Shown here: positions 59,257 through 61,800 of the stretch, piece by piece
Numbering within the stretch: position 1 is the first letter of the stretch
How the letters are laid out: each line of letters opens with the position of its first letter
Origin: Hemicentrotus pulcherrimus
Lineage: Eukaryota; Echinodermata; Echinoidea; Camarodonta; Strongylocentrotidae
Assembly (NCBI GenBank): GCA_003118195.1
Contig: BEXV01000685.1
Coordinates: 6,228 to 70,227, forward strand
DNA length: 64,000 nt
Direction of reading: 5' to 3'
Position numbers and translations under genes: made by a program
The notes under the pieces: model-generated
The model's database searches: none
What the model was told of the DNA's origin: nothing
What the model saw: only the letters and a program-made list of their open reading frames with translations

Positions 59257-60479
59257 GCTCTCTATTTCCGATGTCTGATGATAGAAATGAACAAGAAACT
59301 TTTAACATGATCGCAAAGACTTTCGAAAAATTAATCTAAGTCAATGGCCATAACCTTGCCCATCACCTATTTCTGAAATGGGAAAAATGTACACTGACGT
59401 ATTTACGTCATCCGAACAATGTTACTATGAAAAATACAGTAAGGTATTTCAGTTTCCCTTGAGTAAATTTCTCGAAAGACTTTGCGTCTATGTTATTTGG
59501 AAATCTGTCTCTCAAAATATCAACAAAATCAATATTCTGATGATTTTGTCATTATTATGAGATACATCCACATCGTCAATGAACGTGTAACAAAACTCAC
59601 TATCATGTCAGTAGACTCTTGCCGAGACATTTTATCGTAATAATGTACATTTTTAATTCAGAAATGTTAGAATTACACTTTTACATTGAGATATCACGAA
59701 TCAAAGTGGATTGTTTTGAATGAATGTGTAAAAAGAGGCCCATATCATTATAATATAATTTCAATAATTTTTGGAGCGTAACAAAAAAAGTGGTTCTCGA
59801 TGTCAATTATGTGAGGCTGGTAAGATCTAGTTCAGAGAAAATGAATGACCTTTTCATAACACCAAACGACCTTTTAAGCTACAAGAGGTGACTAAAAGGG
59901 CAAACTATTTATGAATCGATTAACTGATGAAATCACAAAACACCATGAGGCATCCTAACAACCATAAGGTGTATACATAGGTGTTGAAGTAACACCTGTG
60001 TTGTCTGTAATGATTTAAAAAGCATTATAGGTTTTGGGTGTTAGTAATACTGAATGCATTTTAAAGGAAGATGCATGGATGGTGAATGTGTTGACATCGA
60101 ATACCATAACGTACACGAGAGGGGGGGGGGAGGTATTAAGCATGTTCATGATCAAGGCATGGCTTTATATGCATTGACCACCGAATTTGTTTAGATACCA
60201 TAGAAACAGTATTGGTTTTGGTGTATTAAGTGTATGGTGTAGTGTTAAAATCGAATTAATGAAATAGCAATGGTGTTTAAGAAAAAAAAAAAAACGTAGT
60301 GAACAACTTTGGTGCTAAGCCCTTACACCTTTCCTTTAGCCATCACGACATACAATAATTGTTTCGGTGTTAATCTCAGCACCGTTCGTTCGGTGTTAAA
60401 CGTTTGAAATGTTCTGTTTCTTACCTGCTGCGGACCCATTTTCGCTGGTGGGACTCAGTGCAGTTTCCTCAACTTTCAT
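9272..60479 (-). CDS. lmx1: LIM-homeodomain transcription factor LMX1, eight coding exons
   Basis: Nuclear DNA-binding regulator of the LMX1A/LMX1B family, which in vertebrates patterns dorsal limb, midbrain dopaminergic and serotonergic neurons. Coding exons, in order of transcription: 60479-60425, 53630-53429, 13856-13645, 13226-13102, 12120-12043, 11269-11209, 10269-10091 and 9523-9272. They sum to 1164 bases, 387 residues plus stop, close to vertebrate lengths. LIM1 (about 33-83) and LIM2 (about 92-145) keep all Cys/His/Asp zinc ligands. The homeodomain (about 170-229) has W48, F49, Q50, N51 and R53 (VWFQNQRAK). An acidic stretch follows, then the family C-terminal motif [15 protein letters not shown]. 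All seven introns are GT-AG and phase-consistent. The exon-domain layout equals that of vertebrate LMX1B (LIM in exons 2-3, homeodomain in 4-6). Introns 1 and 2 are very large and probably house regulatory DNA. Confidence 0.95.
9524..10090 (-). other. lmx1 intron 7
   Basis: 567-bp GT-AG intron, phase 0, AT-rich, with no repeats recognised. Confidence 0.85.
10091..10269 (-). CDS. lmx1: lmx1 exon 7 (acidic C-terminal region)
   Basis: The acceptor TTTAACTCCAG is in phase 1. It encodes an acidic, Ser-rich segment ([18 protein letters not shown], then [10 protein letters not shown]) that may act in transactivation, followed by [17 protein letters not shown]. It ends ATT before GTAAAT, phase 0. 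It joins exon 6 directly (G plus GA, Gly), so no exon is needed in the N gap between them. Confidence 0.9.
10391..10844. other. Assembly gap (406 N) bordered by (GA)n
   Basis: Ns run from 10439 to 10844. The left border is a (GA)n tract (10391-10438) and the right border is the inner part of a SINE-like unit, so a simple repeat or repeat-to-repeat junction probably broke the assembly. The gap lies wholly in lmx1 intron 6 (10270-11208). The 10270-10390 part holds nothing else. Confidence 0.9.
10845..10997 (-). mobile_element. tRNA-derived SINE, 3' part lost in assembly gap
   Basis: On the minus strand there is a tRNA-like head with box A TGGCTCAGTCAG (10989-10978) and box B GGTTCGAACC (10944-10935). 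They are 45 bases apart, the spacing of a tRNA internal promoter. Non-tRNA sequence follows (to 10845) and runs into the N gap. It resembles a tRNA with a CAC-type anticodon region but has an extended 3' body, so it is a SINE and not a functional tRNA gene. Confidence 0.7.
11209..11269 (-). CDS. lmx1: lmx1 exon 6 (61 nt, end of homeodomain)
   Basis: Small exon with acceptor TCTCGTCAG and donor GTAAAT. It encodes [20 protein letters not shown] plus one base. MKKLAR completes the homeodomain after WFQNQRAK. The Gln-rich tract that follows in vertebrates is replaced by a short Glu/Ala/Arg stretch. Confidence 0.92.
11270..12042 (-). other. lmx1 intron 5
   Basis: 773-bp AT-rich intron. A 21-base motif, AAAGCCTTAAGCTATATCTT-like, occurs at about 11797-11818 and again with changes at about 11944-11966. 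Nothing else is recognised. Confidence 0.8.
12043..12120 (-). CDS. lmx1: lmx1 exon 5 (homeodomain helices 2-3)
   Basis: 78 nt, 26 codons, phase 0 on both sides. It encodes [20 protein letters not shown] then QNQRAK, differing from the vertebrate LMX1 segment at a single residue by my reading. It holds the recognition helix with Q50 and N51. The acceptor is CCATTTTAG and the donor GTAAGG. Confidence 0.95.
12121..13101 (-). other. lmx1 intron 4 with duplicated forkhead-like motif
   Basis: 981-bp intron. A 31-bp unit (about 12334-12364) is repeated at 12375-12405, a 41-bp period. Each copy holds ATTGTTTACATT, containing TGTTTAC, the forkhead core. The rest is AT-rich and unremarkable. Confidence 0.7.
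13102..13226 (-). CDS. lmx1: lmx1 exon 4 (linker and homeodomain start)
   Basis: The acceptor TTTCTCCGCAG is in phase 1. It encodes a Ser-rich linker ([12 protein letters not shown]) then [20 protein letters not shown] and EVSSKPCRK, the N-terminal arm and helix 1 of the homeodomain. The donor AGGAAG before GTAGGT falls between homeodomain positions 29 and 30. The linker is much shorter than the acidic linker of LMX1B. Confidence 0.95.
13227..13644 (-). other. lmx1 intron 3
   Basis: 418-bp GT-AG intron, phase 1, with nothing recognised. Confidence 0.85.
13645..13856 (-). CDS. lmx1: lmx1 exon 3 (LIM domain 2)
   Basis: The acceptor CTCTTCTGCAG is in phase 2. It encodes [14 protein letters not shown], the zinc ligands C-x2-C-x18-H-x2-C and C-x2-C-x18-C-x2-D, including [16 protein letters not shown], and ends HTVDTQK before GTACAA. 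LIM2 mediates partner binding such as to LDB cofactors in this family. All eight zinc ligands are intact. Confidence 0.95.
13857..15355 (-). other. lmx1 intron 2, 3' end
   Basis: Start of the 39.6-kb intron 2 (13857-53428), nearest exon 3. Unique-looking, with a CpG patch at 14515-14580 and a degenerate tandem at about 15112-15196 (CTATTGTGGACAGAAT and relatives, just over two units of about 37 bp). No exon signal is seen. Confidence 0.5.
15356..15600 (+). repeat. Pyrimidine (CT)n-rich block
   Basis: CT-dominated low-complexity sequence. Open frames through it are artefacts of the repeat. A second, shorter CT patch lies at about 16225-16305; 15601-16224 is unremarkable. Confidence 0.9.
16392..16427. 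other. Perfect 13-bp stem hairpin
   Basis: GGGAGCGCTATAC (392-404 of the block) and its exact reverse complement GTATAGCGCTCCC (415-427) flank the 10-base loop CAATATATTA. It stands alone, with no ORF. It may be the remnant of a foldback element or a structured RNA site. Confidence 0.7.
16448..16640 (+). repeat. 19-bp direct repeat followed by GC-rich unique block
   Basis: CGCACATTACACTTAAAAA occurs twice head to tail (16448-16466 and 16467-16485). The next 150 bases are CpG-rich (CGCGCGG, GCACGTGCGCGCG) with a GGCCAAGCGGCC mini-hairpin enclosed by CACGAC/GTCGTG. It could be a regulatory island or the body of a small repeat. Confidence 0.55.
16770..17020 (+). repeat. Purine (GA)n-rich block
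   Basis: GA-dominated tract with interruptions. It is the reverse polarity to the CT block 1.2 kb away. Milder GA enrichment continues at 17545-17830. Confidence 0.9.
17328..17452 (+). repeat. 72-bp tandem duplication
   Basis: A 53-bp segment starting TATGTTGGGTTAATAGCTAC (17328-17380) is repeated without change at 17400-17452. The 19-bp spacer is CAGTCTATACTGAAAAAAC. The spacer motif recurs 4 kb away (21387-21423). A single N at 17233 precedes it. Confidence 0.85.
17453..20305 (-). other. lmx1 intron 2 segment with candidate regulatory islands
   Basis: Two CpG-containing unique islands stand out. One at about 18580-18870 holds a 14-bp perfect palindrome CTTAGCATGCTAAG (18754-18767) and a CAAGTG NK2-like site near 18803. 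The other is at about 19290-19560. A CT tract lies at 18880-18955. The remainder is AT-rich. No exon is seen. Confidence 0.35.
20306..20323 (+). repeat. Poly-G run ending in N
   Basis: Seventeen consecutive G followed by an undetermined base, probably of uncertain true length. Confidence 0.8.
20324..21386 (-). other. lmx1 intron 2 segment
   Basis: A GA-rich patch (20460-20570) borders a CpG-bearing unique island at about 20580-20900 with no ORF. The rest shows nothing. Confidence 0.4.
21387..21423 (+). repeat. Tandem pair of dispersed 18-mer
   Basis: CAGTCTATACTGAAAAAA at 21387-21404 is followed at once by a second copy with one extra A (21405-21423). The identical 18-mer separates the two halves of the duplication at 17381-17398. 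Confidence 0.85.
21424..23795 (-). other. lmx1 intron 2 segment
   Basis: AT-rich, with a (TA)n tract at about 22859-22879 and GAT-type degeneracy at about 23080-23215. No gene or exon signal is seen. Confidence 0.45.
23796..23880 (+). repeat. (AAT)n microsatellite next to TTTATAGGGCGCTTTATAC
   Basis: About 55 bases of (AAT)n with one GAT interruption abut the motif TTTATAGGGCGCTTTATAC. A near-identical motif with an adjoining simple repeat is, from memory, a frequent end of dispersed elements in invertebrate deuterostomes. A weaker parallel is at 36893-36925, where (ATCA)n precedes TATTTATAAAGCC. Confidence 0.5.
23881..25413 (-). other. lmx1 intron 2 segment, nothing recognised
   Basis: AT-rich, with no repeat, motif cluster or ORF of note. 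Confidence 0.45.
25414..25665 (+). repeat. Compound microsatellite (CA)n, (TA)n, (GA)n, (TG)n, (CA)n
   Basis: (CA)n at about 25421-25460, (TA)n at 25499-25510, (GA)n at 25511-25532, a short (TG)n facing a long (CA)n at about 25567-25630, and (GA)n again at 25644-25665. The facing TG and CA parts can form a hairpin. Confidence 0.9.
25666..28542 (-). other. lmx1 intron 2 segment with GA/CT tracts and unique islands
   Basis: GA-rich at 25905-25960 and 27329-27600, CT at 26240-26280 and 26518-26555. Unique islands with CpG and no ORF lie at about 26040-26240, 26340-26480 and 27630-28180. These are candidate regulatory DNA only by composition. Confidence 0.35.
28543..28583. promoter_or_regulatory. 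POU octamer, palindrome and SOX-like sites
   Basis: A perfect octamer ATGCAAAT (28543-28550) overlaps the 14-bp perfect palindrome AAATGGCGCCATTT (28547-28560). A SOX-like ATTGTT (28571-28576) and TGTTTAAA (28576-28583) follow within 25 bases. POU plus SOX pairing is a known enhancer grammar. Function here is inferred. Confidence 0.35.
28584..30530 (-). other. lmx1 intron 2 segment dominated by simple repeats
   Basis: CT at 28715-28740 and 28875-28905, a C-run at 28843-28851, GA-rich at 29336-29690. No coding signal; long frames here are repeat artefacts. Confidence 0.5.
30531..30605 (+). mobile_element. Diverged tRNA-derived SINE head
   Basis: Box A TGGTCTAGTGG at 30536-30546 and box B GTTCGAGACC at 30581-30590 lie 45 bases apart, the tRNA internal-promoter spacing. 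The stems no longer pair as a tRNA. The 3' limit of the element is unclear and may extend to about 30690. Confidence 0.5.
30769..31090 (+). repeat. Diverged ~75-bp duplication, copies 239 bp apart
   Basis: GGAAGCTTGGATC..TTC at about 30769 is followed by a TTTGGGAGAAGAA and GGTCTACATTTCCTTC pattern. It recurs at about 31008 as GGAAGCTTGGATCCTTCTTC with GGCCTACATGCCCTTC. The sequence between mentions ACCCATTACCTACTGGAACC and is probably part of the same old repeat. Confidence 0.45.
31091..32819 (-). other. lmx1 intron 2 segment
   Basis: 31091-31400 is a GC-richer unique block, open on the plus strand from a TTG but with no ATG start or known family. The remainder is AT-rich. A short ATT repeat lies at 32698-32715. 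Confidence 0.35.
32820..32990 (+). repeat. Purine (GA)n-rich block
   Basis: GA-dominated low-complexity sequence. Confidence 0.85.
32991..34860 (-). other. lmx1 intron 2 segment with unique island
   Basis: A CpG-bearing island at about 33370-33760 includes ACCACAAA (RUNX-like, about 33645) and the RFX half-site CCATAGCAAC (33732-33741). An open frame at 33812-34198 on the minus strand lacks an ATG at its 5' end and resembles nothing known. The remainder is AT-rich. Confidence 0.35.
34890..34967. promoter_or_regulatory. POU/RUNX/homeodomain motif cluster
   Basis: In 78 bases: TTTGCATA (POU-like, 34890-34897), TGTGGTTT (RUNX, 34912-34919) and the palindrome GTAATTAC (homeodomain, 34960-34967). 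The surrounding 34720-35060 is unique and CpG-bearing. Candidate enhancer, inferred from motifs alone. Confidence 0.3.
34968..37380 (-). other. lmx1 intron 2 segment
   Basis: A unique CpG-bearing island at about 36000-36380 is the only stretch unlike its AT-rich surroundings. C-run at 37164-37174. Confidence 0.35.
37381..37790. promoter_or_regulatory. CpG-rich candidate promoter/enhancer
   Basis: It begins with GTTACCAAGG and CCATAGCAAC (RFX half-sites in opposite orientation, 37383-37405) around AAGGTCA. It continues with an octamer ATGCAAAT (37465-37472) and a CpG-dense core (37540-37740) holding an inverted CCAAT (GATTGGCC, about 37727). It ends with TGACTCA (37763-37769) overlapping ATTTGCAT (37769-37776). 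No ORF is convincing. Confidence 0.35.
37791..40093 (-). other. lmx1 intron 2 segment, nothing recognised
   Basis: AT-rich to mid-GC unique sequence. A GC-richer patch lies at 39120-39500. No coding or repeat signal of note. Confidence 0.4.
40094..40140 (+). repeat. (CT)n tract
   Basis: Pyrimidine tract within a broader CT-rich stretch (40050-40230). Confidence 0.85.
40341..40386. repeat. Facing C-run and G-run
   Basis: Eleven C then CCC and CCC (40341-40359), a T-rich spacer, then eight G, C, six G (40372-40386). It can form a GC hairpin in either strand, or i-motif and G-quadruplex structures. Confidence 0.7.
40387..41440 (-). other. lmx1 intron 2 segment, nothing recognised
   Basis: AT-rich unique sequence. 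Confidence 0.45.
41441..41640 (-). ncRNA. GC-rich block with potential structured RNA
   Basis: An abrupt GC-rich island in AT-rich intron. GCTCAGCACG (41483-41492) is perfectly complementary to CGTGCTGAGC (41617-41626), closing a 144-base domain. Inside lies a CCCGCAGGG-type hairpin. Outside it are CAGACGACTGTCTG and an 8-bp hairpin TCGCCCTG/CAGGGCGA. On the minus strand the closed domain is followed by TTTTTT (41467-41462), as a pol III terminator would be. I recognise no RNA family and no clear A/B box, so it may instead be a repeat. Confidence 0.3.
41829..42257 (+). other. 142-codon ORF in AT-rich DNA, unlikely gene
   Basis: ATG-initiated frame antisense to lmx1, with no low complexity, a poor start context, and an ATTAAA at its end. 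Such length in AT-rich sequence is uncommon but not impossible in 64 kb. No domain, signal peptide or family is recognised. Listed because it is the longest non-repetitive ATG frame in intron 2. Confidence 0.15.
42571..42576 (-). promoter_or_regulatory. Possible polyadenylation signal of nested ORF
   Basis: TTTATT on the plus strand is AATAAA on the minus strand, 260 bases beyond the stop of the 89-residue ORF at 42836. Confidence 0.25.
42836..43105 (-). CDS. Possible nested small secreted cysteine-containing protein
   Basis: An 89-residue single-exon ORF inside lmx1 intron 2, on the same strand. It begins [17 protein letters not shown], a good signal peptide (basic n-region, hydrophobic core, small residue at the likely cleavage point). 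The predicted mature part has four Cys (32, 61, 65, 67), enough for two disulfides, is Lys/His-rich, and ends KHGFGRIS, where F-G-R could be an amidation and cleavage site. The start context CCGCCATGA fits Kozak. A TATA box and initiator lie upstream at the expected spacing. I recognise no family. It may be chance; 89 codons alone is not significant, and the case rests on the combination of signals. Confidence 0.35.
   Translation of the reverse strand: MIKVYLALGCGILLLSGFDKYEKHGLHGWPPCAYTSEKKDKHFGWLGNKGRDTQVAFLDECLSDCKCEGDYYRLFKDLPFNKHGFGRIS
43131..43173 (-). promoter_or_regulatory. Putative core promoter: E-box, TATA box, initiator
   Basis: On the minus strand: CACGTG (43173-43168) directly abuts CTATATACA with TATATA at 43166-43161. 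An initiator-like TCCAGT follows with its A at 43136, 30 bases from the start of the TATA. The ATG of the nested ORF is 31 bases further on (43105). Confidence 0.35.
43174..43840 (-). other. lmx1 intron 2 segment, nothing recognised
   Basis: Flank of the putative nested promoter. A plus-strand open frame begins with GTG, not ATG, and is not called. Confidence 0.45.
43841..46030 (+). repeat. Domain of pyrimidine (CT)n tracts
   Basis: Successive CT tracts at about 43841-43900, 44140-44440, 44695-44745, 44795-44850, 44898-45030, 45770-45860 and 45935-46025. The last contains a 30-bp tandem pair built on TTTCTCCTCTCTTTCTCCTC. Between them, 45400-45420 holds the palindrome TTGCTATAGCAA within an RFX-like GTTGCTATAGCAAT (45405-45418), and 45590-45725 is a CpG-bearing unique patch. 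Confidence 0.85.
46031..47869 (-). other. lmx1 intron 2 segment, nothing recognised
   Basis: AT-rich unique sequence. Confidence 0.45.
47870..48320. promoter_or_regulatory. GC-rich candidate cis-regulatory island
   Basis: A CpG-dense core (47920-47970, with AGCCCCG/CGGGGCT able to pair) is followed by a perfect NK2-type TCAAGTGG (47978-47985). Two Otx-type cores follow, AGATTA (48059-48064) and TAATCT (48120-48125). No ORF. Composition differs sharply from flanks; function is inferred. Confidence 0.35.
48321..49649 (-). other. lmx1 intron 2 segment
   Basis: AT-rich, with a 10-bp stem hairpin ATTTTGGTAT/ATACCAAAAT at 49164-49198. A short C/A-rich patch lies at 49435-49490. Otherwise nothing. 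Confidence 0.45.
49650..49830 (+). repeat. Pyrimidine (CT)n-rich block
   Basis: CT-dominated; frames across it are artefacts. Confidence 0.9.
49831..53428 (-). other. lmx1 intron 2, 5' end
   Basis: (TG)n at 50542-50570 and (CT)n at 52254-52315. AT-rich elsewhere, with a CpG patch at 52780-52860 and three ACGTCA-type cores close to exon 2 at about 53330-53370 (GCGACGTCACAA, TTACGTCATAA, TTACGTCACAA; CREB/ATF-like). The donor of exon 2 (GTAAGT) marks the end at 53428. Confidence 0.5.
53429..53630 (-). CDS. lmx1: lmx1 exon 2 (LIM domain 1) with NAGNAG acceptor
   Basis: It encodes [13 protein letters not shown] then LIM1: CAGC, 17 residues, H-x2-C, C-x2-C, 16 residues, C-x2-D (ending [10 protein letters not shown]). 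All zinc ligands are present. The acceptor is CTCCCTAGCAG, so splicing may occur at 53630 or 53627, adding or omitting one Ala. The donor AA before GTAAGT is phase 2, splitting the Lys codon completed in exon 3. Confidence 0.95.
55640..56170. promoter_or_regulatory. Candidate enhancer island in lmx1 intron 1
   Basis: Unique, CpG-bearing, no ORF. It includes the homeodomain-type palindrome TTTAATTAAA (56094-56103) and several further AT-core sites (GGAATTAAATTGG, CTAATAAACG). Function is inferred from composition and motifs. Confidence 0.3.
56680..56960. promoter_or_regulatory. CpG-rich island in lmx1 intron 1
   Basis: Dense CpG (GACGTCGAGACGCGGGTCG, TAACGCGTCCG) in an AT-rich intron, with a small direct repeat of TAGAAACGG at about 56886-56901. 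It could be an alternative lmx1 promoter or an enhancer; no splice-donor-bearing ORF was found. Confidence 0.3.
59968..60396. repeat. Cluster of GGTGT cores, decayed repeat or T-box-like array
   Basis: GGTGT starts at 59968, 59980, 60037, 60220, 60236, 60272, 60366 and 60392, and ACACC at 59992 and 60325. The first three are exactly 12 bases apart. Several copies extend to GGTGTTAA, which suggests an old tandem repeat. GGTGT is also the core of T-box half-sites. The cluster ends about 30 bases from the exon 1 donor. Confidence 0.5.
60425..60479 (-). CDS. lmx1: lmx1 exon 1 (start codon)
   Basis: It encodes [18 protein letters not shown] plus one base before GTAAGA-type donor GTAAG. An in-frame TGA 30 bases upstream of the ATG, a purine at -3, and similarity of VEETAL to the MEEHAL start of LMX1B support this start. 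Phase 1 matches the exon 2 acceptor. Confidence 0.85.
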
Positions 60480-60533
60480 CGTGGCTTCTGTGTATTCCTC
60501 ACCAGGTCAAGGAAGCAGCGAATATTATAGCAC
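60480..60533 (-). promoter_or_regulatory. lmx1: lmx1 5' UTR in exon 1, preceded by a splice acceptor
   Basis: The minus-strand sequence just upstream reads CTTTTCTTTATTTTTCCAG, a strong pyrimidine tract and AG ending at 60534. The start-codon exon therefore probably begins at 60533, and at least one non-coding first exon lies further upstream. Confidence 0.5.
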
Positions 60534-61289
60534 CTGGAAAAATAAAGAAAAGGCGACATTAAGAAAATATTGAAGGTGTCATAGTACAATCCCGCTGTTG
60601 AAGCTGAATTAAGTCAGCCAGAAAACTTACTTTAAACACATACAAAGACGGACATTCTGATTGTGTCTCGATCTCTACACACAAAATGAGTGATTGAAAT
60701 AACCTGCTCCTTGATAATGAATTGGTGATTTTTAATGTAAAGACGAATAGGAAGATACACACGAGTGTTGAGGGCCTATACACAGATAAGAAGACTTTAC
60801 ATGTGGTTTTTACATGAATGTTTTAATGAAATGTGATGAAGAAACATTTTCCGGATGTTAGGTATAGTTGTATTCATATTGAGTTATGATTTGAAATGCT
60901 ATCTCTACTAACATTCCAAATTAGCGTTTTTCGATGAGTTGCAGACTCTTAATTGATAGATCGGAAACTCTATCGATGACGTCTCCCAAAACTATCAAAT
61001 ATTGATTGATTATCATAAGCCCTATACTAACGTATTTGAAAAATTCAGAAAAACAAAAACTATTCGTCCCACATTAATTTTGTCAGACATTGTCTCTATT
61101 TTGTTTTATATGACTAGTCTATATGTAGACGTACTCTGTAGAATCAAAGTGCATTACATCCACATACAAAGTGCAATCCTACATGTATGTATGATTTTAG
61201 TTGTGGTTTGATGCTAGTTTCAGTCAGTCCCTGGTTTTCTCAGTATTTTTTCCCTCTCCATTCGAGTTTTGTATTGGGTCCATTGAATG
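60534..61289 (-). other. lmx1 upstream segment, AT-rich
   Basis: No promoter motif or repeat is recognised. If the acceptor at 60534 is used this is a 5' UTR intron. Confidence 0.4.
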
Positions 61290-61430
61290 TGTGCCGCACA
61301 CAGCAGCAGCGCTTGTGAGAAACACCTGCCCCCTCCATCGCCTTCCCCGGAGCTTGAGGCGGGTTGCAGGTGCATGGAGGCGGCAAGGCGTAACACCGAG
61401 CAGCGGCCCATGCATTGCGCTGCTTTCAAT
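61290..61430. promoter_or_regulatory. GC-rich block upstream of lmx1
   Basis: The only GC-rich sequence within 3.5 kb upstream of exon 1. It carries CACCTG (about 61322) and CAGGTG (about 61367) E-boxes in opposite orientation, and on the minus strand GCAG followed by GTGTTT as a possible splice donor. It is the best local candidate for the non-coding first exon or promoter of lmx1; this is inference. Confidence 0.3.
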
Positions 61431-61489
61431 TCTTGTTTCGTTGCCTTTTCTATAATATTCCCCTCTCTATCCCCCTCTTCATTCATCCC

Positions 61490-61800
61490 GTTCTATCCCT
61501 CCCCTTCTATCTTTCTCTCTCTCTCTCTCTCTCTATCCCACTGGTTTGTTCGCGTCTTTCTGCCTATTTTTCATTCTCTCCATTTCTATCTTTATCTATC
61601 TCACTCCTTTACCAGAGCCACCTCAAATAATTACGTTACTCTCTCCCCATCTCTCTCTTTCTTTATAATCCAAAATCAAGGAATCATTGTATAGAGACAT
61701 ACTGACGTTCTTCTATCTCTTTCCTACTACCCCCTTCTCTTTCTCTCACTCTCTCTCTCTCTCTCCATGTCTCCGCCCCTTTCTCCTATCCCCTTCTCTC
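61490..61800 (+). repeat. Pyrimidine (CT)n-rich block
   Basis: CT tracts at about 61515-61535 and 61735-61770 within CT-rich sequence. Confidence 0.85.

Larger units (their letters stand above)
53631..59967 (-). other. lmx1 intron 1 (main part)
   Basis: A 6.8-kb phase-1 intron. CT tracts lie at 54935-55045, 58375-58510, 58665-58795 (with a TA-rich inner part) and 59195-59265. Two unique CpG-bearing islands, 55640-56170 and 56680-56960, are listed separately. The rest is AT-rich with no exon signal. Confidence 0.6.
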
